From Sphingorhabdus profundilacus (GTDB lineage Bacteria; Pseudomonadota; Alphaproteobacteria; Sphingomonadales; Sphingomonadaceae), in contig NZ_SDWJ01000002.1 in the NCBI RefSeq assembly GCF_009769755.1, forward strand, positions 682,001 through 746,000: 64,000 nt of DNA, in the 5' to 3' direction. Made by a program: the position numbers and the translations under genes. The notes under the pieces are model-generated. The model saw only the letters and a program-made list of their open reading frames with translations, was not told the DNA's origin and made no database searches. Numbering within the stretch: the stretch's first letter is position 1; every line of letters begins with the position of its first letter. Below are positions 34,408 to 45,500 of this stretch, piece after piece.

Positions 34408-35531
34408 CGACGGTCACGCCCCGTCCGGCGCGGATCAAATTCATCCTGCCCGGCCTGTCGGCTGGCGGATCCGAACATGTGGTCAGTTTCGTTGCCAACC
34501 GGCTGGCGCAATCGGGTTTTGATGTCAGCATCCTGTCGTTCGAAATGAGCGGCAGCACCCCTTATTATAAAACCGACGACCGGATCCGGATCGAGTATCT
34601 TGATGTACCGATCGGCAGACGCGGGCCAATGGGCGTTCTTGCCGATATTGTGCGACGTGTGAAGCGACTGCGCGCCCTATTCAAGGAACAACGCCCTGAT
34701 ATGGTGGTCAGCCTGCTCACACGGTCCAACGTGATCGCTGTATTGGCGGCCACTGGTCTCGACATTCCAGTCATCGTTTCGGAGCGCAACAATCCGCTTC
34801 GTCAAAAGCCCGGCGTCGTCTGGCAGATTTTGCGCCGCTACGCCTATGCCCGCGCATTTGGCCTGATTACGATGACACGCGGCGCGCTGGAATGCTTTCC
34901 ACCGGTGATGCGACCACGCAGCTGGGTCATACCCAACATGGCGGATTATCAGGATTTCAAACCCAAATTCACCAACAAACGCATGGTGATGACTGCCGTT
35001 GGCCGGCTGGTCGACCAAAAGGGGTTTGATTTGCTCATTCAGGCATGGGCCAAAATCGCCGACCAGCACACAGACTGGTGCCTGCGTATCTGGGGGGAAG
35101 GCCCCGACCGTTTTATGCTCGAATCATTGGCCGCAGCGCATGGCGTTGCCGACAGTGTGCAGATGCCCGGCGTCAGCTCGGCCCCAGGACGATGGATCGA
35201 GGAAGCCGATGCCTTTGTACTCAGTTCCCGTTTCGAAGGCTGGGGCCTTGTCCTGGGCGAAGCGATGGCGGCCGGGCTACCTTGTATTTCCTTCGACTGT
35301 CCATTTGGCCCTGCCGATATGATTACCCATGATCATGACGGGTTGCTGATCGAAGAAGGCAGTATCGACGGCATGGCAGGTGCGCTGTCGCAATTAATGG
35401 GCGACGCCGCTTTACGCAGCCGACTTGGGACCCAAGCGGAATCGGCGGCAGTGCGGTTCGCGCCCGCTGCCATTGGCGACCTGTGGGAAAACACAATCCG
35501 TGGCGCACTTGCAACCGCGCGCGGACAATGA
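34404..35531 (+). CDS. GT4-family glycosyltransferase
   Basis: 375 aa from the ATG at 34404, which overlaps the flippase stop (ATGA). The N-terminal domain has FILPGLSAGGSEHVVSFVA. The C-terminal donor domain shows VGRLVDQKGFDLLIQAWAKI and the EX7E motif SRFEGWGLVLGEAMAAGLP. It adds one sugar of the repeat unit. The stop overlaps the next sulfotransferase start. Confidence 0.91.
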   Translation: MTTVTPRPARIKFILPGLSAGGSEHVVSFVANRLAQSGFDVSILSFEMSGSTPYYKTDDRIRIEYLDVPIGRRGPMGVLADIVRRVKRLRALFKEQRPDMVVSLLTRSNVIAVLAATGLDIPVIVSERNNPLRQKPGVVWQILRRYAYARAFGLITMTRGALECFPPVMRPRSWVIPNMADYQDFKPKFTNKRMVMTAVGRLVDQKGFDLLIQAWAKIADQHTDWCLRIWGEGPDRFMLESLAAAHGVADSVQMPGVSSAPGRWIEEADAFVLSSRFEGWGLVLGEAMAAGLPCISFDCPFGPADMITHDHDGLLIEEGSIDGMAGALSQLMGDAALRSRLGTQAESAAVRFAPAAIGDLWENTIRGALATARGQ

Positions 35532-36409
35532 AGGGTTCAGGGAAAATGCAGATGGCACCGGAATTTGTGAAAAACATATATCGCCGAGTCCGGCGGATGC
35601 GGAACCTGATGCTTCTGGAACAGGCCGCCCCTTCGGTCGATGCCTTTTTGGTGTCCTACCCGAAAAGCGGTCGGACCTGGTTGCGATATCTTTTGTCCTG
35701 TTATTTCGCACAGGTGGCGCATCTGGATTTCGAACCCGATCTACGCACAACCTTCCGCGTGCTGCCCAATTTTGACCGCGACGCCGAACGTGGCCTGCCG
35801 GTGTTTGTGGGCCGTTCGGACAAAATATCCCTCCCGCTGATCGCGGTAAGCCACCGCCAGTTTACCGCCCAGCTATTTGCCGGGCACCCGGTCATCATAT
35901 TGGTCCGCGACCCGCGCGACGTCTGTGTGTCCGCTTATTTCCACGAGACCAAGCACAAGCACCGTTTTTCAGGCAGCATTGCCGAGTTTATCGAGGATGA
36001 CACTTACGGTATTCCCGCCATCGTGCGCTATCATAATGGCTGGGCCACCGGCATCGAACGCAGCCGCTCGCTGGTCATCAGCTATGAAGATATGAGCAGC
36101 AACACCGACGCAACCGTTCGCCAAATCCTGGAATTTTTGGGTCAACCTGTCGACGAAGCGGCGCTGGCCAAAGCGATCGAACAAGCGCGGTTCAGCAAGA
36201 TGCAGAAGACCGAGAAAAAGACCGGCATTCCGGGCCATGATTATGACCGTTCAGATGAAGACAGTCTGCGCGTGCGAAAGGGCAAGGTCGGCGGATTTTC
36301 CGACACGCTGAGCGAAGCCGAAGCCGAACGGATCATCGAGATTTGTCGCGACACCATGGGGCCGGAGGCAAAGACGCTGATGCACCGCAGCGGCATTGCA
36401 CTCGATTGA
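35528..36409 (+). CDS. PAPS-dependent sulfotransferase, second type
   Basis: 293 aa if started at the ATG 35528 that overlaps the preceding stop; an ATG at 35546 after CAGGG is also possible. The 5'-phosphosulfate loop SYPKSGRTWLRYLL is at about 43-56 and the 3'-phosphate motif is LVRDPRDVCVSAYFHE. The late GKVGGFSDTLS is the family's C-terminal PAPS-site motif. It differs clearly from the enzyme at 24245, so two positions or two sugars may be sulfated. No PAPS-synthesis genes are present in this window. Confidence 0.88.
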   Translation: MKGSGKMQMAPEFVKNIYRRVRRMRNLMLLEQAAPSVDAFLVSYPKSGRTWLRYLLSCYFAQVAHLDFEPDLRTTFRVLPNFDRDAERGLPVFVGRSDKISLPLIAVSHRQFTAQLFAGHPVIILVRDPRDVCVSAYFHETKHKHRFSGSIAEFIEDDTYGIPAIVRYHNGWATGIERSRSLVISYEDMSSNTDATVRQILEFLGQPVDEAALAKAIEQARFSKMQKTEKKTGIPGHDYDRSDEDSLRVRKGKVGGFSDTLSEAEAERIIEICRDTMGPEAKTLMHRSGIALD

Positions 36410-36426
36410 AATCAGGTACAGCGGCT

Positions 36427-37518
36427 ATGCACATCGTTTCGATCCTCACCAGCCTGACATCGGGTGGCGCAGAAATGCTCGTCGTCAATCTGAACAAGGA
36501 ATATGTGGCCGCAGGACATCGCAGCACCATCGTCACGCTGGCCGATGCCGATAGCGTCGGGAACTCGCCGGAAATGGAGGCTATCCTGCATCAACGGATC
36601 GTCGACGAGGGCGGGGAACATATCTCGCTGCACCTTGGCACATCACGCAATCCGATAAAGGGGTGGCGCAAGATGCGTCATCTCGTTCGCCAATTGAACC
36701 CTGATGTGATTCACGCGCACACCGCAAGGGCGCTGCTTATGGTGATGGCGCATCCCGGCAAAGCGCCGGTGGTGTTGACCCATCATAATAGCAAGCTGAG
36801 CTTTCCCGTCGCTATGTTCAGGATATTCGACCAGATTGCCGATGCCTATGTTGCAATCAGTAAAGAGACCGAGACAATCTTTGCACAAAATGTAAGACGG
36901 CCCATCGCGTACATACCCAATGCCGCAAGCAAGAGTTTTTCCGCGTCCGCCCCACGCGCGCGCGCAAACGCTAGCGCGCAAATTTTGAGTGTCGGGACAA
37001 TTTCGGCGCAAAAGCATTATGATCTGTTGGTCGAAGTGGCAGTCGCGCTGAAAAACCGGATTGGCATTGCCGCAATGCCGAAATTCATGATCGCGGGTAA
37101 CGGCGTTGATCTGGAAAATATGCGGATGTTGGCGCAGGAACGCGGTGTTGCAGACCATGTGCATTTTCTGGGCGAACGGTCCGATATCGCCCAATTGATG
37201 CAATCGTCCGATCTGTACCTCAATAGCTCGCGCTATGAAGGTATGCCGGTGGCATTGCTCGAAGCGATGGCGAGCGGCCTTCCTATCATAGCCACAAAAG
37301 TCGCAGGCAATACCGAGCTTGTGGGGCACATGGAAAATGGCCTGCTCTGTGCTCTGGATGATGCACAAGACCTTGCAGGTGCCATTTCAAAACTAATCGA
37401 CGATGATGCTCTGTACAGCCGCTGTTCGGCAGCAGCAATTGAGCGATCAAAGTCATTTTCCATCGAAGCGACATGCGCCAGTCACCTTGCGCTCTATCAA
37501 AAAATCCGCGGTGCTTAG
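36427..37518 (+). CDS. GT4-family glycosyltransferase
   Basis: 363 aa from the ATG at 36427 (MHIVSILTSLTSGGAEMLVV); the longer frame from 36343 reaches into the sulfotransferase gene and is unlikely. The donor domain has SVGTISAQKHYDLLVEVAVA and the EX7E segment SRYEGMPVALLEAMASGLP. It is the last gene of the plus-strand biosynthesis operon, 17 nt after the sulfotransferase gene, and is followed by a 237-bp AT-rich gap. Confidence 0.9.
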   Translation: MHIVSILTSLTSGGAEMLVVNLNKEYVAAGHRSTIVTLADADSVGNSPEMEAILHQRIVDEGGEHISLHLGTSRNPIKGWRKMRHLVRQLNPDVIHAHTARALLMVMAHPGKAPVVLTHHNSKLSFPVAMFRIFDQIADAYVAISKETETIFAQNVRRPIAYIPNAASKSFSASAPRARANASAQILSVGTISAQKHYDLLVEVAVALKNRIGIAAMPKFMIAGNGVDLENMRMLAQERGVADHVHFLGERSDIAQLMQSSDLYLNSSRYEGMPVALLEAMASGLPIIATKVAGNTELVGHMENGLLCALDDAQDLAGAISKLIDDDALYSRCSAAAIERSKSFSIEATCASHLALYQKIRGA

Positions 37519-37755
37519 GGTCGGGACGCCGAAAATATTATCCGATGTTCAAAGTATTTTCTGCAACTTGCGGATATGGGAAAGTCTATTTTAACTATAT
37601 AAATTGCTGATTCGGTAGAGCAACATAGCATTATCATAATGGTTACCCGGTTTTTGACTTAACCGAGTTTGCCCCGCAAAATTTTTACTTGCTCCGTTCA
37701 TTTGGCATTTCACACAATTTTTGTGTTTTGATTTGGAAATGCAGCGGAGGTTTTG

Positions 37756-39231
37756 ATGAAGAGATTTTTTGGGGCAGTATTGGCAACTGGGTCGCTCATT
37801 GCTTTGCCATCGGCCAATCATGCAAATTATTCGTCGACATATAATCCATCGAAACTGCCTGCCGGGCAACAACGGTCTTTCCCGACGGCCGAAGGTTTCG
37901 GCGCGGCATCGGTGGGTGGCCGGGGGGGGCGTGTCATTCAGGTCACGACGCTCGCGGATTCCGGCGCCGGTTCACTGCGCGCCTGCATGATGGAGACAGG
38001 ACCACGCACCTGCGTATTCCGGGTGGGCGGTACCATCGAATTATTGAGCCAGATCAAGCCGACATCAGGCTATCTGACTATTGCAGGACAAACAGCGCCT
38101 GGCGATGGTATCGCCATCAAGAACCATCCCAATAATCTTACAGGATCGCCGCTATTCTTCAACGCGCCGCATAACATCATCCGACATATTCGCGTTCGGC
38201 CCGGGCCGACAAATGGCGTCAAGCAGGATACCACCGACGCCATAACCGTCGACAGCCGCGCCGAGAACACAATTTTGGATCATGTTTCCCTGTCATGGGC
38301 AACCGACGAACCGTTTAACACGACCAAGGCCGCGTCCAACATCACCATCCAATGGTCTATGGTGTATGAAGGCCTGAGCCGTTCAACGCATAAGTCAGGT
38401 GAACATTCCAAAGGCATGTTCCTTGAAGGGAATAATATCACCGCGCATCATGTATTCATGGCCCATGCCACCGACCGCATGCCCAATGCTGGCGTCGGCT
38501 CACGCGCGGATTTTGTGAACCTGATTTCCTACAATATGCGTGAAAAAGCCCATCAGTATTTTTCGATGAAGCAGAAAGAGGCGTTAAGCACCAGCGGCCT
38601 CAAGCGTCAGGCCAATATCGTCGGTAACTGGGTTTCGATGGGGCCAAGTTCGCTTCGCGGTACGGCTATTTTCGGTGGGAATTATGACGAACAATATTCG
38701 ACAAATCCTGGAAACGCCGAATTCTTCCTCTACCAGAATGTCGATGGACGCCGCCGCACGAACACGATTGATGACAGATTGTTCATGGATCCGATGGATT
38801 GGAAATATGTGAAAAGCCAACCCATTGGTGCATTGAGCGTGCAGTTGTTCAGTTCACCCGATCAAGCGGTAAGAGATATCACCGCATTTGCAGGGGCCTT
38901 CCCCCGCGATGCATCGGATCGCCGTGTGCTTCAAACCTTCCTGGGCTGCACTGGACGTATCATCGACAGCCCGAATGATGTGGGCGGTTGGCCGACCCTG
39001 CAATCTGGCGTCGCTTATACCGATAATGATCGCGATGGCATGGACGACAATTGGGAACAGCGTCAGAATTTATCAAGCGCAACCGCTGATGCCGATGGTG
39101 ATGGCTATACCAATTTGGAAGAGTTTCTCAACGAATTGGCGGGCGATCAGGACAGCTATGGCAATCTGGTCAACCGCGTTGGAACCGGAAACGGAAGCGT
39201 CCCCGCACCCAATTGCGGGATCGCCATCTAA
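37756..39231 (+). CDS. Secreted pectate-lyase-like beta-helix protein, paralogue 4
   Basis: 491 aa from the ATG at 37756 with GGAGG 6 nt upstream. A compact signal peptide is present (MKRFFGAVLATGSLIALPSA). The body is very close to paralogue 1 at 8194: FPTAEGFGAASVGGRGG, LTIAGQTAPGDGIA, HIRVRPGPTNG, LDHVSLSWATDEPFN, and the same C-terminal Asp-rich loops (DNDRDGMDDNWE, DADGDGYTNLEEF). Unlike paralogue 2 it has no lipobox or proline spacer, so it is probably released. It closes the polysaccharide gene region and may cut the polymer made by it. Confidence 0.87.
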   Translation: MKRFFGAVLATGSLIALPSANHANYSSTYNPSKLPAGQQRSFPTAEGFGAASVGGRGGRVIQVTTLADSGAGSLRACMMETGPRTCVFRVGGTIELLSQIKPTSGYLTIAGQTAPGDGIAIKNHPNNLTGSPLFFNAPHNIIRHIRVRPGPTNGVKQDTTDAITVDSRAENTILDHVSLSWATDEPFNTTKAASNITIQWSMVYEGLSRSTHKSGEHSKGMFLEGNNITAHHVFMAHATDRMPNAGVGSRADFVNLISYNMREKAHQYFSMKQKEALSTSGLKRQANIVGNWVSMGPSSLRGTAIFGGNYDEQYSTNPGNAEFFLYQNVDGRRRTNTIDDRLFMDPMDWKYVKSQPIGALSVQLFSSPDQAVRDITAFAGAFPRDASDRRVLQTFLGCTGRIIDSPNDVGGWPTLQSGVAYTDNDRDGMDDNWEQRQNLSSATADADGDGYTNLEEFLNELAGDQDSYGNLVNRVGTGNGSVPAPNCGIAI

Positions 39232-39232
39232 G

Positions 39233-39268
39233 GTCAGGGATTGCAGGAAACTGTCGTAAATCCCTGAC
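39233..39268 (+). terminator. Inverted repeat after lyase paralogue 4
   Basis: GTCAGGGATT (39233-39242) and AATCCCTGAC (39259-39268) form a perfect 10-bp stem with a 16-nt loop, beginning 2 nt after the stop codon. No T-run follows, so it may act as an mRNA 3' end stabiliser with the second hairpin at 39457 as the true terminator. Confidence 0.5.
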
Positions 39269-39456
39269 TGGGAATGCGGGTTTTCGTCAAAGGAAAAAGG
39301 AATAGGAAAAAGTAGGGAATGTTTTGCCTTGTGGCGCAAAACCTTTTTTCTTCTGTGACTTATTCCGTTGAGCGAAAAGCGCGGCCATGGGCAAAATGGG
39401 TCAAATCCTTCGGACGTCAAATTGGCGAAGATATTTATGAGTTCTCGGCCTAATGC

Positions 39457-39492
39457 GGGAGCATGAGGGTTTATGCCGCCATGCTCCCTTTT
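39457..39492 (+). terminator. Putative rho-independent terminator
   Basis: GGGAGCAT (39457-39464) pairs with ATGCTCCC (39481-39488), followed by TTTTA. It lies between the lyase gene and the convergent adhesin gene. Confidence 0.6.
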
Positions 39493-39521
39493 ACCTTCCG
39501 ATATTCTAACCCGCCTCGATA

Positions 39522-42500
39522 TTACCAGCCAAAGCTGACGCCGACACGGCCTCCGGTTGAACGTTTCACGGTTGAACCTGCGATACCACCGGTGATCCAG
39601 ATATTTTCCTTCACCTGCGCTACCAATGCGCCGGAGAAGCCCTGTTCGCCGCGGTAGGTCGCAAGGTTGAACGTTACCGACACCGCTTTGTCAGGTATCA
39701 ACAGGGTGCCGCCCAGCGCCATGGCCGCAGCGATGCCGCCATCGGCTTGGCGTGCCTTTCTGTTCAACCCTTCGACCTGCGTGTTGATATTGCTAAATTC
39801 GCTGGTCAAATCCGCCACCGATTTCTGTAAATTGGTGATGTCGGTGGTGGAGAAGGTTGAATAAGCAAGGTTGCCGAACGAATCCCCGGTGACCAGCTTT
39901 GTAGTGCCGGTTTGCGCCGCCGTGCTGGCGGCTGAACCGAGGCCTGCCATGGTGACAGTCGTCGTCGTGTTACCCACTGCGATCTGATTTTCGCGGGTGG
40001 TGGTCGCCCCTTGACCGATTGCAACGCTTCCGGCCTTGGTCGCAGATGCGCCATTACCGATCGCAACCGTCAAGGCTCCTTCCGAATTGGCGCCATTACC
40101 CAGGGCAATCGCGCCTGCTCCGTTGGATTTCGACCCTGCGCCAATCGCAAGTGCCGCTGCACCCGTTGCGTTCGCATTGACGCCGACCGCAAGTGCGTCC
40201 TTGGAATTGGCATTGGCATTTTCACCCAGCGCAATCGCGTCTTCACCCGTTGCTTTGGGTTTGGTGCCCGTGCTGTTCACTTCCAAATATTGGGTGCGTT
40301 CCAAGGCGACAGTCGTATCCCGTGTTACGTTGGTTACGAGATCCCGAACCGCAGCGAGCTGTCCGCCATTAACGGCTTCCTTGCTGCCTGCGGCGACAAG
40401 ACCATCGGCCACGTTGACGATTTTGCGTTCCGCACCCACCGCGCCGACCGAGACGACGTTGGACTGATTGGCTGACACAACCGACCCCGCACCCAGCGCC
40501 ACGCTGTTTTGTGCCGCCGCATCAACAGTGGCCCCCTGACCCAACGCAACAGCTTTTTCGCCGGTGGCAAAGCTACCCTTGCCAATGGCGACCGCATCCG
40601 CGCCTGTTGCGGTTGATTTGCCGCCGATGCTGTTCACCGTGACAAAGGGATTGAACGATTGGGTAATCGCCCGGTTTACCTCGGCAAGCAATTGCGCGCC
40701 ATTGACCGCGTCGGTGCTCGTTTCGCTAATCAAGCCTGCTTTTACATTGGTGATCTTGCGTTCGGCCCCTGCCGCACCGACCGAGACGACACCATCCTCG
40801 TCAGCCACAGATCCCGTTCCAAGCGCGACACTATTGTCGCCATTGGTCGTTGCGTCTTTACCCAATGCAATCGAGTCGACGCCATTGACCGTGGCTTTGC
40901 CCGACGTGCTGCTGGTGATGAAGAACGGATTGACACCCGCAATGACACCTTGCAACGCCTCGGTCAGTTGGGCGACATTGACTGCTTCAAAATCCCCTGA
41001 GCCTCTAGCAACGTTTACAATCTTACGTTCAGCGCCGACCGCGCCAATCGACAGGACATTCGCTTCATTTGCGACCGACCCGTTGCCAAGCGCGATACTG
41101 TTACCGCCTGCGGCTCCAACTGTTGCCGCTTTACCAAGGGCCATGGCATTCGCAACGCTGACAGTTGCGCCGGAACCGATGGCGATATTGTCCAAATTGG
41201 TCGCCGACGCGGTGTCGCCAATGGCGATGTTGCCCGCACCCAAGGGCACCCCGGCTGCATCAACAGCACCCGCCGTGGCGCTATCACCTAAGGCAATGGC
41301 CGATTTACCAAAGGCCTTGTTCAAATTGCCCAACGCCAGCGTTCCATCGCCGATGGCCTGATTTTCATCACCCCCCGCAAAGGCGCCCGTGCCGTTTGCG
41401 ACATTGGGATCACCTATAGCGACCGCACCTTTTCCAGTCGCCCGGTTGCCCTTGCCGATGGAAACCGAAGCCCCGCCCTCGGCAATGGCTCCATTCCCGA
41501 TAGCAACCGAATCTTGCCCGGTCGCCTTTGAGCCTCCGCCAATAGCAACCGCATCTTCGCCCGTAGCCGATGCAACAAGATCCTGGCCAACGAGGCTCTT
41601 GACCGAAATCCAGGGCGAGTCTTCATTCAACGAATTATTGATATTTGTCACCTGATTGGCAAGTGTCTGCAACTGCGCGCCATTAACCGCATCGGTGCTA
41701 TCCAGTGCCAGACGACCGGCGGACACATTGACCAGCTTGCGGGTACTTAATGTAGTGCCGAAGGATACGGTGTCATCTTCCAGAGCAACCGAGCCTGCGC
41801 CCAGCGCGATGCTGTTTTTTACGGTCCCCTCGATACGTGCGTCTTTACCAATGGCAACACTGTTAAGTCCCGCAGCAATCGTGCCTGCACCCAGTGCAAC
41901 CGCATCCGCGCCCGCCGCACTCGCCGCCGTCGCACTAGCAAGGCTGCCAACCGCCAAGAACTTCGTGTCCGCCGTGATGTTGGTGATATCACCTTCAAGC
42001 GTCGTGATATCGCCTTCTATGGTCGTGATGCTGCTGTTCACACCCGCAATCTGGTCAAACAGCTGGTCTGCATTCACCGCATCCGTGCTGCCATCGGCCA
42101 ATGTCCCTGCAGCAACATTGATGATCTTGCGCTGCAATGTCGACGAACCCACAGACACCACGTTCGCGACACCTGCAATCGAGCCTGCGCCCAGAGCAAC
42201 GCTGTTGTTACCCACAGCACTCGCCGAAGCACCCATCGCCAGCGAGTCCGTACCCGTTGCAACCGGCTTGTTCGCAATATTCGTGCTCTGCGATACAAAG
42301 AACGGATTGGCCGCGCCCACCGCGCCTGCAATCGCTGTATCCAACTGACCCTTGTTGACCGCATCGGTCAGATCAGTACCCGCCGCCACATTGGTCAGCT
42401 GACGCTGACCACCTGTTGCCGTCGTCCCGAACGACACCGTTCCTGCTGTCCCTGCCAAAGGCACACGATCTGCAACCGAGCCTGCGCCTATCGCCACGCT

Positions 42501-45500
42501 GTTCGATTGCGTGACCGAAGAGCCAGCGCCCAAGGCGATGCTGTTCAGCACATCAGTGTCGAGTATCTTTGCGCCTGTCCCAAGCGCAAGGCTGCCAACC
42601 GCATTCACTTCCGCGTTCAGGCCCAGGGCAACACTGCTGGCTCCAACCGCCTTGGTGCCTGCACCCAGTGCAACCGCATCCGCGCCCGCCGCACTCGCCG
42701 CAAGCGCTGTATCAAGGCTGCCCACCGCCAGGAACTTCGTGTCCGCCGTGATGTTGGAGATGCTGGTGTTGATATCGCCAATGTCAGTGGTGATGTCCGT
42801 GATCTGGTCACCAATCGTGTCACCAAGGTTGGTGATGTTCAAGTTCACACCCGCAATCTGGTCAAACAACTGGTCTGCGTTCACCGCATCGGTGCTGCCA
42901 TCGGCAAGGTCGCCTGCTGCCACATTGATGATCTGGCGCTGCGATGTCGACGAACCCACCGATATCACATTATTCTCGCCCGTACCTGCAATCGAGCCTG
43001 CACCCAACGCCACGCTGTTGTTACCCACAGCACTCGCCAAAGCACCCATCGCCAGCGAGTCCGTACCCGTTGCAACCGGCTTGTTCGCAATATTCGTGCT
43101 CTGCGATACAAAGAACGGATTGGCCGCGCCCACCGCGCCTGCAATCGCTGTATCCAACTGACCCTTGTTCACCGCATCGGTCAGATCAGTACCCGCCGCC
43201 ACATTGGTCAGCTGACGCTGACCACCTGTTGCCGTCGTCCCGAACGACACCGTTCCTGCTGTCCCTGCCAAAGGCACACGATCTGCAACCGAGCCTGCGC
43301 CTATCGCCACGCTGTTCGATTGCGTGACCGAAGAGCCAGCGCCCAAGGCGATGCTGTTCAGCACATCAGTGTCGAGTATCTTTGCGCCTGTCCCAAGCGC
43401 AAGGCTGCCAACCGCATTCACTTCCGCGTTCAGGCCCAGGGCAACACTGCTGGCTCCAACCGCCTTGGTGCCTGCACCCAGTGCAACCGCATCCGCGCCC
43501 GCCGCACTCGCCGCAAGCGCTGTATCAAGGCTGCCCACCGCCAGGAACTTCGTGTCCGCCGTGATGTTGGAGATGCTGGTGTTGATATCGCCAATGTCAG
43601 TGGTGATGTCCGTGATCTGGTCACCAATCGTGTCACCAAGGTTGGTGATGTTCAAGTTCACACCCGCAATCTGGTCAAACAACTGGTCTGCGTTCACCGC
43701 ATCGGTGCTGCCATCGGCAAGGTCGCCTGCAGCAACATTGATGATCTTGCGCTGCGATGTCGACGAACCCACCGATATCACATTATTCTCGCCCGTACCT
43801 GCAATCGAGCCTGCACCCAACGCCACGCTGTTGTTACCCACAGCACTCGCCAAAGCACCCATCGCAAGCGAGTCCGTACCCGTTGCAACCGGCTTGTTCG
43901 CAATATTCGTGCTCTGCGATACAAAGAACGGATTGGCGTCAGCTACAGCAGCGATTAATTGTCCCACATTGACCGCATCGGTCAATTGGGTACCGGCGGC
44001 CACGTTGATCAGCTGGCGTTGGAAAACAGGGTTGGTTGCAGGATCGCCGTCACCGTCGATATCAAAGACATCATTACCAAACGACACCGCATTACCGCGG
44101 TTTGCAAACGAACCAGACCCAAGCGCGACGCCGTCTTTTGACGTTACTGTGGAGCCAAACCCAAGGGCCAGGCCACCTTCGACATCCGCGCGTGCCGCTC
44201 CACCAAATGCAGTGGAGCCTAAACCAGAGGCCCCAGAGAATCCACCTAATGCAATAGACAATCCGCCGCTGGCGAAGGAGGCTTCCCCGATTGATATAGC
44301 CTCATCACCACTTGCGCCTAAGTCATTGCCGGTATTGGGACCAGTTGTGTCAGCCGCCAAAAGACCGATACCAATGGCAATCGAATTGCGGCCTGACGCA
44401 AAGCTGTCGGCACCAATTGCGATTGAGCGTGAGCCGAACGCATCGGCGTTGACGCCAAATGCCAATCCAGCAAAACCGGATGATACGGCCCCATTACCCA
44501 TCGCGATCGACGCAGTGTTCAATGCTTTTGTATTGATCCCCAATGCCAGAGAAGCAGCGCCACTTGCGTCGGCAAGATTACCCAAGGCAATTGCTTGCAA
44601 ATTGGAGGATTTTGCATCGCGGCCGATGGCGATGGCGTCGGTTGTCTGGAATGGCGCGCCAGCCGCAGTATCGACAATCTTTGCGCCTTTACCCAGTGCG
44701 ATGCCGTTGCTGGCCCGCGCGTCGACCGATGCCCCTTCACCTATCGATATGGACGCCAGCCCCTTGGAGTCCGCATCGGCCCCCATGGCCAGCGAATCGG
44801 TGCCAGTGGCGCTGGCTGCACGGGCCACGTCGATGGTCTCTGCCGCGAAAAACGGGCTGGAGCCGCCGCTGATATTCGTGATCGTGTTGTTCACCTTTGC
44901 GATCTCGTCAAACAACTGGTCCGCATTCACAGCATCCGTGCTGCCGTCGGCCAATGTTCCCGCTGCCACATTCACGATCTTGCGTTGGCCGCCCGCTAAT
45001 GTGGTACCGACCGAGACGGTGTTTGCGGCATCAGCCACAGAGTTCGCGCCCAAGGCAACCGCATTTTTCGCAGTTACCCGCGTGTCGGAGCCGATTGCGA
45101 CCCCGCCTTCGGCAGCAGCAGAGACGTTCGCGGTTTTACCGATGGCAATCGCACGAAGACCATCGGCGGCTGTTTCTTCACCCAAGGCGATGGCATCATC
45201 ACCGCTTGCCGAAGCAGGATCTTCGTTGCTGTTCACCGCGAGAAATTGCAGTTCGATTTCGGTGGCTTGGATCCGGTCCCCCAGCGAGGTTTCCACCTCA
45301 GTTAACTGGCCAACATTGACCGCGTCGGTATCGGCGGTGCCTCTGGCGACATTCACGATCTTGCGTTCTTTGCCCTTTGCACCCACAGAAACGGTACCGC
45401 TTTCGGTGGCGACCGAGCCCGCGCCCAGCGCGACGCTGTTGTCCGCCTCGGCACTTGCCGATTTACCAAGTGCGATGGCATCCGCCCCGCCCGCGACGGC

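Noticed and set aside
42507-43958. Arg/His-rich 483-codon frame opposite the adhesin
   Set aside because: It simply mirrors the tandem duplication in another frame, with implausible composition and no start signal.
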